Positions 13,372-22,503 of a DNA stretch of 27,616 bases are shown piece by piece. Positions within the stretch are counted from its first letter, which is position 1. Each line of letters begins with the position of its first letter. Position numbers and translations under genes: made by a program. Under the pieces are notes generated by a model, which was not told where the DNA came from, did no database searches, and worked only from the letters and a program-made list of their open reading frames with translations. Origin of the DNA: a virus; IMG/VR virus record IMGVR_UViG_3300028384_000901, positions 1 to 27,616 of that record; one strand, given 5' to 3'.

Positions 13372-16254
13372 GTGGCTCAAGGTCAATATACTTATAGGCT
13401 TGACGTTGAGAATGCAGCGGCTCTCCGAAAGCTTGCTCAGTTTGCGAAGGCTTCTGATAAGGCCACGCAGCGAATTGAAAAGGATATTCGTAGCCAGAAG
13501 AAGACCCAGCAGGAACTTGGTAGGGAACTTCTAAATCTCAAGCGTAAATACGCTGAGGCACAGAACGCCGCTAAAAATTACGGTGGCACTGCACGTACCT
13601 ACAACAAAAGCCAAGTCGAGAGCTTAAGGAAGCTTAAGCAGTCGATTAGAGAAACAAGGGACGAATACGCAAAAGCAAGACAAAGCGTTCAAAGGTTTAA
13701 CGCGGCCCAACAAAACCAGCGTCGGGCTGGTATGTCCGGCCAATACGGCGGTCCTATTGGCCCTGCCCCCGCAATGCGTGGGTTTCGGGGTAACACCGGA
13801 ACACGAGCCGCCATTGGTGGGGGTTTCGCTAGTGGTTTGGCTGGCGGCGGCGGTGCTGGACTTATGGGTTCCGCCGTTGCAGGTGGTGTTGCAGGTGTTG
13901 CTGCAGCCGTTGCAGGGCGGGCAATCCAAGCTGTTGAGGATCTAGCTCGCGCAACAGCTCAATACGCCAACGACGCAGCAGTAGCGGCGGCTCAGACGCA
14001 GAAGATGCAGATCGCCCTCAAGGGCGTTACAGGTGCAGGTTTTGTCGATGCGCTGGCAGACATCCGCCAGGTCACTAAGGACTACAACGTTCCGCTGCAA
14101 GACGCGACAAAAAGCTTCACACGCTTTGCCGCATCAGCTAAAGCCTCAGGTGTAGGAGCTGAAGATATAACCGCGTCCTTCCGTGGATTGATCGCGGCGA
14201 ACAAAGCTCTGGGTGGTTCGCAAGAACAAGCGAACGGAATTTTGCTTGCTGCTACACAAGTATTCGGCAAAGGTAAGGTCTCTGCAGAAGAATTAAGAGG
14301 GCAAATTGGTGAACGTTTGCCAGGTGCAGTTGCTCTCTTTGCAGAGTCAATGGGCATCACAACTGCAGAGCTGGACAAGCGTCTTGAACAAGGCACTGTA
14401 TCGGTTGAGGACTTTGTCAATTTCACAAAGACGCTGTTGCAGGATTTTGATGCTGAAGCGCAGAAGATCGGTCAAAGCTCTGCAGAGGCAGGCCAACGTC
14501 TGGCAAACGAACTTGATGAGTTGAAGCGAAATATTGGTAATCTTCTGATGCCGATCGGAGCTGCTTTTCAAGACGTTTTCGGTGAGATTATCAAGGTCAT
14601 CAACGGTGCTATCCGTGCCCTAAACAATTTCTTGGGTCTGGGCACAGAGGGTGCTATTGCCAAGACCGAGCGTGAACTTGAGGACGCTCGCCAGCGGTAC
14701 ATCGCAAACCGTGGTGGCGGTGAAGGAAAGGGAGCTTTCCGCCGTCGCACGGCTGCAAGTCAAGCAAAAGGAGACATTGCACGTCTCACCGAGAGACTGC
14801 GAGAGCTTAGAGGTACTGGTGAAGGCAATATCGAGACAGGCACACTTGTCACCGGAGAAGACCTAATCAATAACCGCAAAGGCAAAGGGAAAGACACTGC
14901 GGGGCAAATAGCCCGTATCGCTGCTACAGATGCCCGACGTGCGGCTGAGGCAAGAGCCCGTGAAAACGAGAAGTTCGATAAACAGCGTTTCAAGCTGCTG
15001 GAACAACTACGTCGGAACGACGCCAAGATTGCTGAGGCGCAGCTCAACGGCACTCAACGCGCCCAGCTAGGCATTCTGAACACCTACCAAGAACAGAACA
15101 GAGCCGTTGCTAACGAGATTGCCTCACTGGACATCGCGGTTAATAAGGCAGAGGCAAAACTGAAGGCAGCGCAGGGTCAGTTGGCTGCTGCAGCACCAGG
15201 GTCTGTAGATGCGGCTAGGGCAGCGGGACTGGTCGAGCGAGCGCAGATAGGTTTAACCGGAGCCCAGGACCGTCGTGCGCAATTCGGTGAGTCAGCCGGT
15301 GCCCTAAGAGCTGACAACCTGTCTATGGCTATCGCCCAGTCCACACAGGGCTTCAGACAGCGGGCAGAGGCAGCGCAGAAAGAGGCAGAGGCGCTGCGTA
15401 TGCGTAACCGCTTGGCTATGGAGGGCATGTCTGATGCAGAGATCAATCGTCAGATCCAGCTAGCGGAGATTGAGAAAGAACGCACTGATCGGATCGCACA
15501 GGCGCAGAAAGAAAATCTGCCAGGCCTCAACGCCTTGATGGCAAAGATCAACGAGGATGCGGCTAGTGCAGAGGCGGCAATCAATGACCTAACAGAAGCG
15601 CAGCTACAAAGCTCTGATGCGTTGAGGAACTACGTCGCCACTTCGATGGAATTTCTTACCAATGTCCGTGAGCGTATTGCAGAGATTGCTCAATCAATCG
15701 AACAGTCCATATCGCAGTCGATTATGGGAGTCGTAAGCGGCACCATGACTGCTTCAGAGGCTTTTGCTAATTTCTTTAAGAGTGTTGGTCAATCCTTTAT
15801 GGAGCTGGCTGCACAGATGATTGCCAAGCTTATTGTCATCAACCTTTTGAAGAAGGCTTTGGGCGGTTTGTTTGGTGGTGGTGCAAAGGACACATCAGGC
15901 TTAAACATCGACGGTATTGACCAGTACGTTGACCCTTCGATTTATACAGTTGAACCATTCGCGAAAGGTGGCATTGTTACTAAACCAACTAACGCGATGA
16001 TTGGCGAGGGTGGCATGAACGAAGCTGTTGTGCCGCTGCCCAACGGCCGATCCATCCCTGTTGATTTAGGTAAGAATGCAGGCGGCGGTGTGACCACAAA
16101 TATCACCGTTAATGTGGATCAAGGTGGAAACACCAGCACTGAGACTGACGGTGATCAAGCCAATAAGTTGGCAAATGCCATCGATGGTGCCGTGAAGCGC
16201 GTCATCATGGATGAGCGCAGAGTTGGAGGACTTCTTTACAATGGCCGACGTTAA
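13372..16254 (+). CDS. Tail tape measure protein
   Basis: At 960 residues this is the longest gene in the window and sets tail length. Residues ~15-115 are coiled coil; ~140-185 are Gly/Ala-rich and hydrophobic. Residues ~205-400 match the tape-measure N-terminal domain (IALKGVTGAGFVDALADIRQ, GKVSAEELRGQIGERLPGAV, ELDELKRNIGNLLMPIG). Residues ~460-790 are mostly long charged helices, and a hydrophobic stretch lies near 790-840. The C-terminus has the common GGIVTKPTNAMIGEGG motif with PLPNGRSIP. By the lambda ratio (853 aa, ~135 nm) the tail would be roughly 150 nm. The start is GTG at 13372 with a GGAG motif 9-10 nt upstream. Its end overlaps the next gene by 14 bp. Confidence 0.92.
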   Translation: MAQGQYTYRLDVENAAALRKLAQFAKASDKATQRIEKDIRSQKKTQQELGRELLNLKRKYAEAQNAAKNYGGTARTYNKSQVESLRKLKQSIRETRDEYAKARQSVQRFNAAQQNQRRAGMSGQYGGPIGPAPAMRGFRGNTGTRAAIGGGFASGLAGGGGAGLMGSAVAGGVAGVAAAVAGRAIQAVEDLARATAQYANDAAVAAAQTQKMQIALKGVTGAGFVDALADIRQVTKDYNVPLQDATKSFTRFAASAKASGVGAEDITASFRGLIAANKALGGSQEQANGILLAATQVFGKGKVSAEELRGQIGERLPGAVALFAESMGITTAELDKRLEQGTVSVEDFVNFTKTLLQDFDAEAQKIGQSSAEAGQRLANELDELKRNIGNLLMPIGAAFQDVFGEIIKVINGAIRALNNFLGLGTEGAIAKTERELEDARQRYIANRGGGEGKGAFRRRTAASQAKGDIARLTERLRELRGTGEGNIETGTLVTGEDLINNRKGKGKDTAGQIARIAATDARRAAEARARENEKFDKQRFKLLEQLRRNDAKIAEAQLNGTQRAQLGILNTYQEQNRAVANEIASLDIAVNKAEAKLKAAQGQLAAAAPGSVDAARAAGLVERAQIGLTGAQDRRAQFGESAGALRADNLSMAIAQSTQGFRQRAEAAQKEAEALRMRNRLAMEGMSDAEINRQIQLAEIEKERTDRIAQAQKENLPGLNALMAKINEDAASAEAAINDLTEAQLQSSDALRNYVATSMEFLTNVRERIAEIAQSIEQSISQSIMGVVSGTMTASEAFANFFKSVGQSFMELAAQMIAKLIVINLLKKALGGLFGGGAKDTSGLNIDGIDQYVDPSIYTVEPFAKGGIVTKPTNAMIGEGGMNEAVVPLPNGRSIPVDLGKNAGGGVTTNITVNVDQGGNTSTETDGDQANKLANAIDGAVKRVIMDERRVGGLLYNGRR

Positions 16255-16603
16255 TTTAACCCTCGACCTTCGTATGGAGGTCAACGAACAAACTACACAC
16301 CGTATCCGCAAGTATGGTTTTGGGGACGGCTATGAAGCCATTGCGAAAGACGGCATTAACACTAGGTTGACTGAATACAACGTCACTACCGAACCAATCA
16401 AAGACGCGACCACTCAAACGACCTTCATCGCCGATCTGGATAAGGTGGCCACGGGTGATTATTTCCTTGCTACTCTCGCACCATTCAGCGCAGTACCACG
16501 TCGTTACAGATTAAAAGACAATACTTATTCGAGACGAATCCTCCCCTCCAACAGGGCGATGACATTTTCGTTCACTCTCGTCGAGGCTTATTCCAATGCC
16601 TAA
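16241..16603 (+). CDS. Minor tail protein, gpM-like
   Basis: The 120-residue product matches the lambda gpM family pattern, with THRIRKYGFGDGYEAIAKDG near residues 19-38 followed by beta strands (TEYNVTTEPI, ATGDYFLATLAPFS, MTFSFTLVEAYS). In lambda gpM joins the tip to the tail tube. ATG at 16241 is preferred to the upstream in-frame ATG at 16211 because a TTGGAGG ribosome-binding site lies at 16223-16229, and the extra residues would lie entirely within the tape measure reading frame. The gene overlaps the tape measure end by 14 bp and the next gene by 8 bp. Confidence 0.78.
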   Translation: MADVNLTLDLRMEVNEQTTHRIRKYGFGDGYEAIAKDGINTRLTEYNVTTEPIKDATTQTTFIADLDKVATGDYFLATLAPFSAVPRRYRLKDNTYSRRILPSNRAMTFSFTLVEAYSNA

Positions 16604-17294
16604 CGAAAAGCTTAGGACAGAGACAAGAAGGCTTACCCAAGACTCACCCATAACCCTTTTCCAAATCTCTGGAAATGCATCATCTATGGGAAGTTCATGG
16701 ACTAACGACCTTTACTTCGTCTCTCCAGAGCAATCCGGTGGCACTGAGGTCGAGTACGTCAACCGCGATGGCGCTGTTGTGACCTATGAACCTGTACCTA
16801 TTGCGGCTGGCGGTTTTGAACTGACGGGTAGTAACAATCTTCCTCAACCCAAGGTTCAAATATCGAACATTGATGGAAAGATGACGCTGTATAACCTTGA
16901 TTTTGAGGATCTAATTGGTTTCAGTCTTACACGAATCCGTACCTACGCCAAATACCTGAAGTCTATTGACGGTGTTGCGCAAGCTGGGTACGACAGTAAT
17001 GCGCACTTTACTCCTGATACTTGGTGGTTTAATCGAAAGGTAGAGGAGACAAAGTTAGGTGTTGTGTATGAACTTGCATCCATATTCGATCTAGAAGGAA
17101 CTAGACTTCCAAAACGCAGAATGTATAGTAACTTTTGTCCTTTTGAATACAGAGGTCCCGAGTGTAACTACACAGGTCCTGCGGTTTCTTCGCCTGATAT
17201 TTGCCCTAAAACTCTTGAGGCTTGTACTGCTCGATTTGGCGGTCAAAATGATCCACTGCGATTCGGTGGTTTTCCTGCAGCAACTGACCGCTAG
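16596..17294 (+). CDS. Minor tail protein, gpL-like with Fe-S cysteines
   Basis: The 232-residue protein fits the lambda gpL family: an N-terminal beta domain (SPITLFQISGNAS, TVTYEPVP-like strands, PKVQISNIDGKMTLYN) and a C-terminal domain with four cysteines: Cys181, Cys190, Cys203 and Cys210. The spacings (9 between the first pair and 7 between the second pair) equal those of the lambda gpL cysteines that bind a [4Fe-4S] cluster. The protein forms part of the tail tip hub. It ends in a Phe/Gly-rich segment (GLRFGG-like). It overlaps gpM upstream by 8 bp and is followed after 3 bp by the JAMM gene, as in lambda L-K order. Confidence 0.85.
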   Translation: MPNEKLRTETRRLTQDSPITLFQISGNASSMGSSWTNDLYFVSPEQSGGTEVEYVNRDGAVVTYEPVPIAAGGFELTGSNNLPQPKVQISNIDGKMTLYNLDFEDLIGFSLTRIRTYAKYLKSIDGVAQAGYDSNAHFTPDTWWFNRKVEETKLGVVYELASIFDLEGTRLPKRRMYSNFCPFEYRGPECNYTGPAVSSPDICPKTLEACTARFGGQNDPLRFGGFPAATDR

Positions 17295-17297
17295 ACC

Positions 17298-17639
17298 ATG
17301 GCTAAACTTCTTCACAGACGTATAGCGCAGATTTCTAAGAAGGCTTTGCCAAACGAGGCCTGTGGATTTGTCGTAGATGGGAAAGCCGTAGCTTTAGAAA
17401 ACAAAGCGGAGAACCCAACAGAGGCTTTTCTTATTTCCGCGCATGATTATCTGACCTACCGATCCGATACTATTTTTCACTCGCACCCACTAGGCGACCA
17501 TACTTTTAGCGAGCATGACAAGCTTGTAGCTGCGAATATGGAGTTGACCTCTTATCTTTATGTAGTTGATGCTGACCGGCTTGAGATTCTAAGCCCAAGT
17601 GGTGACATACAGATTTTTGACAAGGTACTAGGTAAATGA
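17298..17639 (+). CDS. JAMM (Mov34/MPN) metalloprotease, gpK-type N-terminal domain only
   Basis: The 113-residue product is a JAMM-fold protein with all motif residues present: Glu20 in PNEACGF, His61 and His63 in HSHP, Ser71 and Asp74 in the S-x-x-D of FSEHD. These bind zinc and cleave peptide or isopeptide bonds. Lambda gpK pairs such a domain with an NlpC/P60 domain; here the NlpC part is absent and no separate NlpC gene is seen nearby. It lies directly before the gpI-J protein (ATGA overlap), whose N-terminus is ubiquitin-like, a pairing known from phage tail operons. The likely role is in tail-tip assembly or maturation. Confidence 0.85.
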   Translation: MAKLLHRRIAQISKKALPNEACGFVVDGKAVALENKAENPTEAFLISAHDYLTYRSDTIFHSHPLGDHTFSEHDKLVAANMELTSYLYVVDADRLEILSPSGDIQIFDKVLGK

Positions 17640-20245
17640 TGAAGATCAGGCTGGAAGGTGTAGCCGGTAAACGATTTGGCTACGAACATAACTTAGATGT
17701 TCGGACCCCGAATGAGGCTATTAGAGCCTTATGCCAGCTCATTCCTGGGTTCAGAGCATTCCTTAGTTCTGCGCACGAATACGGTCTGTTCTTTCAGCTA
17801 CTGACGAAAGATGATCTAATCGGATACGACCATCTGGACTTTGGGGCGTCTGAGATGACGCTAGTTCCTGTTGTCACAGGTAGTTTCTTCAAAAGCGCCA
17901 TCGGTCAGATTCTATTAGGTGTTGTCCTCGTAGCTTTTGCCTTCACGGGCTTCGGCATTGTCGCCTTTAGCGCTAAGGCTGCAACCATCTCGGCCGGTAT
18001 TAAAACGGCCATCATGAGTATGGGCTTCGGCATGATATTCACAGGCATCGCCGGTCTGTTTGCTCCGGGTGTACCTGACCCTGAGATGAAGACTGAGGGA
18101 AGGCCTGCTGACGATGCAATTACAAATGCGGGCACAGGTACAGCAGGAGACGGTACTCCAGTGCCAGTCGTTTATGGAGAAACCTTAGTAACAAACATTC
18201 CAGTTGTAAGTTCATATATTCTTGACGGTCCAGAAGAGGAAGACGCTAAAGCATATTGGCTTGGTGTTGTATCTGAGGGTGAGATTGAGGGTTTTCCAAA
18301 CAGTAAAGAGGACGATATATTTTTCAATGGATTAAAGGGTTCAGCAGCTGGTGTTGATGTTGTTGAGTTTACAGACGGAACTCAGAACGATGTTCAGATA
18401 AAGGAAATCAAAAACCAAGGATTTCACATGCAAATCGGGACATCGTTCCCTTTAGGCGGTGGTGATTACGACGACAATGTACCTTTATCGGAAAGTCCCA
18501 ACACAGTGGTTGTCCGATCTTTTAATCAGCCTTATGCGGACAAGATTCGGATAAGGATTATGCAAGAGCCTTTCTATCAAACTAGGAATTTTACTAGCAA
18601 GAAGGGTGATGGAGAGTTCAAATATCTAGAGTACAACAGAGACAAAGACGATTCTGGTGGTGCTAATAATCCAACCAAATATAAGATTGAGGTTTTTGCT
18701 GATGGAAACCTTTTTCATACCATTGAGCATCCGACAGCTGAACGGGTTCTCCACAACAAGCTTGTTGTCCATGAAGTCGATGTCTCAGGTAGAGCCCAAC
18801 CTATCTCTGTAAGGATTGAGCGTATCGACAGGAACCAACCTCCTGAGCCATATAACTATCGTGGTGGCTCTGGATCTAGAAGTTATCAGTGGGTTAAAGG
18901 TGGTTTTACTTGGCTCTCCATGGAGGTTCTGTGGAATGAACGTCTCGTTTACCCACATACATCTTTACTAGGATGCAGTTTCAAGGCAGGAGCAGTGAGC
19001 CGAATACCTGGCATCACAGCGCTTATTAAGGGGAAAAAGCTGCCTGTACTTAGGCGTAATCTCAGTGTCACTTATGAGTGGTCTCGTAACCCTGCAAACG
19101 TGGTACTCGACCTACTTACAAACCCCAGGTACGGTGCTGGCCAACGGACTTTCACAACGAATGCACCGCTAAATCAACAGGTTTTCCAGCCAGGGATTCG
19201 GTTTGACGATATAGATAAGGCCTCTTTCTACAAAGCACAAAAATACTGCGAAGACCACGACATAACCTTCGACGCAACCGTCGCTGGTGACGCTGACACT
19301 ATTGAACTACTGCGAAGTGTTACGTCAACCTTCCAAGGTCAGCTGATCTATCAAGGTGGTTATGTTTCTGTCGTCATTGATGACCAAGTCAAAGACACCA
19401 ACCAACATTTCTTATTCACTGATGCAAATGTGATTCAAGGTTCAGAAGGTGGAGAAGCGGAGCCTGGCTTTATTTATGAGGGAACTGGCAAGCGGGCGAG
19501 GACAACTGCTATACAAGTAAGCTACATCGACAAGACAAACTTCTATAAAGAAGCCAAGGTGCTTGTAGAGGACCGTGATGCGATGCAGAAGTATGGATAC
19601 AACTTGAACAAGATCAGGGCATTGGGTTGCACAGATCGTGAGCAAGCTAAGCGTATGGGTCGATATACCTTAGCCACAAATTTAAGATCAACTGAAACAG
19701 TTACGTTCAAAGTAGGCCCAGAAGGCGCATTGCTTCTTCCAGGCGATGTATGTCTGATCGGCGACCCCCTTAAGACACGAATTGAAGCTGGCGGCCGGAT
19801 TGCATCTGCCACTACAAGTTCGGTCACAGTGGATCGTGATCTTACTTCTGGTGTTAATTACACCGATGGTAAATGGTATTTATACACATACACCACCGGA
19901 GGTTTGGCTGAACGCAGCAAAGTTCAATCCATCACAGGTAGGACCATCAATGTTACTGGTTTGAGTCAGGCTCCATCGTCAAACATGCTCTGGATTCTCG
20001 TTGACGAAGGCCCAACCAATAACACTGCAAACCGATTTAACAGGTATAAAGTTCAGAAGATTACTGAAAATAATGACGGCACATATTCCATAATTGGTAT
20101 CAAGTATGATCATGCCAAGTATGATTTTGTAAATAAAGGGGAAGCGGACTACGGCCAACGCAAAACGCTGAATACCAAAGTCAATAAGGCGCTTGATGGC
20201 AACAAGATTACCTTCAGAGTCCGTACAACAAATCCAATGCCCTAA
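17636..20245 (+). CDS. Tail tip protein: gpI-like and gpJ-like regions in one chain
   Basis: Residues ~1-80 resemble the TAPI/ubiquitin-like domain of lambda gpI (RLEGVAGKRFG, NEAIRALCQLIPGFRAF). Two hydrophobic segments follow (~88-111 and ~121-143), then DGTPVPVVYGETLVT near 172-186, which in gpI-type proteins is near the C-terminus. From ~194 the sequence follows lambda gpJ: AYWLGVVSEGEIEGF, YPHTSLLGCSFKAG, LLTNPRYGAG, AIQVSYIDKTNF, DAMQKYGYN, RALGCTDREQAKRMGRY and LLLPGDVCLIGD. At 869 residues the J part is shorter than lambda's 1,132 and lacks its receptor-binding end. It forms the central tip fibre and hub. The ATG overlaps the JAMM stop. Confidence 0.88.
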   Translation: MMKIRLEGVAGKRFGYEHNLDVRTPNEAIRALCQLIPGFRAFLSSAHEYGLFFQLLTKDDLIGYDHLDFGASEMTLVPVVTGSFFKSAIGQILLGVVLVAFAFTGFGIVAFSAKAATISAGIKTAIMSMGFGMIFTGIAGLFAPGVPDPEMKTEGRPADDAITNAGTGTAGDGTPVPVVYGETLVTNIPVVSSYILDGPEEEDAKAYWLGVVSEGEIEGFPNSKEDDIFFNGLKGSAAGVDVVEFTDGTQNDVQIKEIKNQGFHMQIGTSFPLGGGDYDDNVPLSESPNTVVVRSFNQPYADKIRIRIMQEPFYQTRNFTSKKGDGEFKYLEYNRDKDDSGGANNPTKYKIEVFADGNLFHTIEHPTAERVLHNKLVVHEVDVSGRAQPISVRIERIDRNQPPEPYNYRGGSGSRSYQWVKGGFTWLSMEVLWNERLVYPHTSLLGCSFKAGAVSRIPGITALIKGKKLPVLRRNLSVTYEWSRNPANVVLDLLTNPRYGAGQRTFTTNAPLNQQVFQPGIRFDDIDKASFYKAQKYCEDHDITFDATVAGDADTIELLRSVTSTFQGQLIYQGGYVSVVIDDQVKDTNQHFLFTDANVIQGSEGGEAEPGFIYEGTGKRARTTAIQVSYIDKTNFYKEAKVLVEDRDAMQKYGYNLNKIRALGCTDREQAKRMGRYTLATNLRSTETVTFKVGPEGALLLPGDVCLIGDPLKTRIEAGGRIASATTSSVTVDRDLTSGVNYTDGKWYLYTYTTGGLAERSKVQSITGRTINVTGLSQAPSSNMLWILVDEGPTNNTANRFNRYKVQKITENNDGTYSIIGIKYDHAKYDFVNKGEADYGQRKTLNTKVNKALDGNKITFRVRTTNPMP

Positions 20246-20613
20246 TGACAGCCATCGATCCCACATCCAGAGTCAGTGTATTCTGGGAAGCTCCCATGCA
20301 ACTGGTGCCTGGAGCGCTCGATTATGTTTTTGCTGGATCACTCGTAAGTGTAGAAATACCTGACACCAATATCGACAGGTATGAACTTGAGCTGTATAAC
20401 ACAGAGCTTCAACGGTACGTTAATCAAGGTTATTTCTATCGAGAACAAGCGGATATAACTGTAGCTGATTCCGCAAATGTTAAGATCAGAATACGAGCTT
20501 TACTGCGCGACGAAACTAAAACTCCTTGGGTTGAGTCCGGTACACTCATTTTGTCTACTACGCAATTTGATTTTGCGGAGCCAGATAATTCTATTCTCTT
20601 GGGTTTTGTCTGA
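20245..20613 (+). CDS. Beta-rich tail tip protein, possible fibronectin-like domain
   Basis: The 122-residue product starts with TSRVSVFWEAPMQLVPG and has strands such as IDRYELELYNTELQRYVNQG and VKIRIRALLRDET, which resembles a fibronectin type III or similar sandwich. Lambda gpJ carries such domains after its hub region, so this may be a separated piece of a J-like protein. The family is not recognised with certainty. The start overlaps the upstream stop region and the stop overlaps the next start (TGATG). Confidence 0.6.
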   Translation: MTAIDPTSRVSVFWEAPMQLVPGALDYVFAGSLVSVEIPDTNIDRYELELYNTELQRYVNQGYFYREQADITVADSANVKIRIRALLRDETKTPWVESGTLILSTTQFDFAEPDNSILLGFV

Positions 20614-21014
20614 TGTCCCTGTTTGGAAGAGACGCTAACGGCGGTGATGCTTATATCCGAGCGTCAGGTACGCCTAGTGCCACCGATGGACTCGTCACTT
20701 TTCACGACGCCTTCACTAACGATCTCAAGTACAAAGCGCTTGATCTGACTGCTAGCGCCGACGTCATTGCTCTCGTCGCTAATACCAAGCTTCGAGTCAT
20801 GTCTGTGACGCTTAGCGCGGATGCTGCATGCAATGTTCAGTTCCAGACGGGTGCAACTGACAACGTCACTGGAAAAATCTACTTGCCTGTAAACGGTACG
20901 GTTCAGCTCAGCAACCCTCTTGGTCTCTTCGAGTCTGACTCCGGTGAAAAGATCAACGCCGTTATCACAGGTACTGCAAACGTTGGCTTGTCTGTTGCCT
21001 ACCGCGAGGTCTAA
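20613..21014 (+). CDS. Small beta-sandwich structural protein
   Basis: The 133-residue product has the pattern of a small recurring phage structural domain: DVIALVANTKLRVMSVTLSA, then CNVQFQTGATDNVTGKIYLP, then NPLGLFESDSGEKINAVITG and a final strand. I remember this module in many phage tail and capsid-decoration proteins. The N-terminal ~40 residues (FGRDANGGDAYIRASGT) differ. It lies in the tip/fibre cluster. A role as a fibre or adhesin component is inferred from context. Confidence 0.65.
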   Translation: MSLFGRDANGGDAYIRASGTPSATDGLVTFHDAFTNDLKYKALDLTASADVIALVANTKLRVMSVTLSADAACNVQFQTGATDNVTGKIYLPVNGTVQLSNPLGLFESDSGEKINAVITGTANVGLSVAYREV

Positions 21015-21016
21015 TC

Positions 21017-21766
21017 GTGACGAGAGTTCATGGCCAATTATTTAGTGATGGCCGTAACGGCCTTTTGGTTGTTAAGCCTTCTCAACCCTTCTTTGGTGTC
21101 GCTCGCCATGAACGTCATTTCGACGTCACCGACGGATCGATCGACATCAACCTCGACCCCACCCCGGCGGGGGTGACCTATTTGGTCGCTTACAAAGAAA
21201 AGGGGGACATTCGTAAGACCGATTTCACGCTCAAGTGGCGTGTGCCTGATCGTGAGTCTTACGACATTACCCCTGGTGCTACACAGGCTTCGAGCGCCCC
21301 TTCTGTCGTTCAGTCGGCCACTGTCTATGAGCGTGTCCAGCTGCGTCGTGCGGCATCTGAGCTTGGCGATGCCTTGGAAGAGCAGGTGCGTCTTGAGTCC
21401 AGCTTATTGACCGCACAGCAACGTATCAGCGTGTTGGAAGCGCAGCTTCGTGATTTTCGCTCTGTATCAGAAGAAGCATTGGTCGCTCGCGACAGAACGA
21501 TCGCTCAAATGGCTGAGCAAACTGCTCCAGAAGTGCAGACTATTTATGTTGATCGACCCGTACCTCCTGCTCCTTTAGAGGAGAGAATTCGTCGATTAGA
21601 AGCTGAGAATCAGCGGCTGACAAGCCTTAACGCTGAATACTATCAGTCTGTCGTACAACTGCATCAGTTACAGTTAGATAAAGCGCGTAACACACCTCCG
21701 CCAGCACCTGTCGAACAGGGTAATTCGCCGCAACAGCGACTACGTCGTAAGCTCCTAGGTAACTAA
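21017..21766 (+). CDS. Coiled-coil structural protein of the tail tip region
   Basis: The 249-residue product starts at GTG (21017), 2 bp after the previous stop. Residues ~1-95 are beta-prone (NGLLVVKPSQPFFGVARHER, then PAGVTYLVAYKEKGD). Residues ~103-168 and ~186-224 form two coiled coils with clear heptad character (LEEQVRLESSLLTAQQRISV; EERIRRLEAENQRLTSL), separated by a proline-rich linker. The end is basic (QRLRRKLLGN). The layout suits an elongated trimeric fibre shaft or spacer. I do not recognise a named family. Confidence 0.65.
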   Translation: MTRVHGQLFSDGRNGLLVVKPSQPFFGVARHERHFDVTDGSIDINLDPTPAGVTYLVAYKEKGDIRKTDFTLKWRVPDRESYDITPGATQASSAPSVVQSATVYERVQLRRAASELGDALEEQVRLESSLLTAQQRISVLEAQLRDFRSVSEEALVARDRTIAQMAEQTAPEVQTIYVDRPVPPAPLEERIRRLEAENQRLTSLNAEYYQSVVQLHQLQLDKARNTPPPAPVEQGNSPQQRLRRKLLGN

Positions 21767-21769
21767 TCA

Positions 21770-22492
21770 ATGGCTCTCGATAATATCGCGATAACCGTCA
21801 GAGAAGGGGACAGTTTTGACGAGCTGTACCTCAACATCGAGAAGCCGTGGGGTACTCCCTACAACTATTCCAACTCTGTACTGGTCGCAGATATTCGTCG
21901 TTTCTTTAACGACAATACAAGCCCTGCTTCGGCTGTGGATAGCTTCGGAATTGTTGAGCTTGACCCCGCTAAGGGTCAGGTTGCACTGAAGCTAACCAGC
22001 CGTCAGACAGAGGCTTTGGGTCGAAATGTGCCGGTTGGTTATACAGAGCGTGGTTTGGAGCAGACCGGTCTTGGTCTATCCGTTGATGTGTCTGATGAAC
22101 TGCAGGGCAAGTTTCTTTGGGACTTGCGTGAGTATTACTCAGAGACCCAAGCAACGATCAGTTCTATTAGTCAAGGCACCTCTTTTACGACCACTGGTGG
22201 CGTTACTGCTAATAAAGTCAGAATTACAACGGCTGCAGCACACAAGTTGACAGTCGAGGATCAAATTATTATTAGCGGCACCGGCCAAAATGTTTATGAC
22301 GGTGTTGACTTTAATGCTAATAAGCTCTCTATTATTAGCAGCACAGTATTTGAGATTGAGCCAACAACGGCTGGTGCACCTGCGTTTTCTGTAGGTTCCA
22401 GCCAGGGTACAATAGCTGTGTATAAGGAAGACACTCTGGCGATTGGAACGCTAGATGTTATCCCCAGAATTTCTAGAGATTCCGTTAGTTAA
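21770..22492 (+). CDS. Tail tip / fibre-associated beta protein with Ig-like module
   Basis: The 240-residue product begins 3 bp after the preceding stop. The first ~120 residues are beta-rich (DNIAITVREGDSFDELYLNI; LGLSVDVSDELQGKFLWDLR). Residues ~155-200 hold a module I associate with phage structural proteins: VRITTAAAHKLTVEDQIIIS, GTGQNVYDG, then STVFEIEP. Such small sandwich modules occur as add-ons in tail fibres. The N-terminal part resembles the tip-region 'DUF' beta proteins, but no family can be named. Confidence 0.6.
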   Translation: MALDNIAITVREGDSFDELYLNIEKPWGTPYNYSNSVLVADIRRFFNDNTSPASAVDSFGIVELDPAKGQVALKLTSRQTEALGRNVPVGYTERGLEQTGLGLSVDVSDELQGKFLWDLREYYSETQATISSISQGTSFTTTGGVTANKVRITTAAAHKLTVEDQIIISGTGQNVYDGVDFNANKLSIISSTVFEIEPTTAGAPAFSVGSSQGTIAVYKEDTLAIGTLDVIPRISRDSVS

Positions 22493-22503
22493 GGTATTTC
22501 CTT

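Noticed and set aside
21050-21062. Hairpin GGCCG-TAA-CGGCC followed by TTTTGG
   Set aside because: It lies near the start of the coiled-coil protein gene, has only a 5-bp stem and a short T-run, and ending transcripts there would cut off the gene.
21160-21175. GC-rich 6-bp hairpin (CACCCC...GGGGTG)
   Set aside because: Inside coding sequence with no T-run; explained by Pro-Thr-Pro-Ala-Gly codons.
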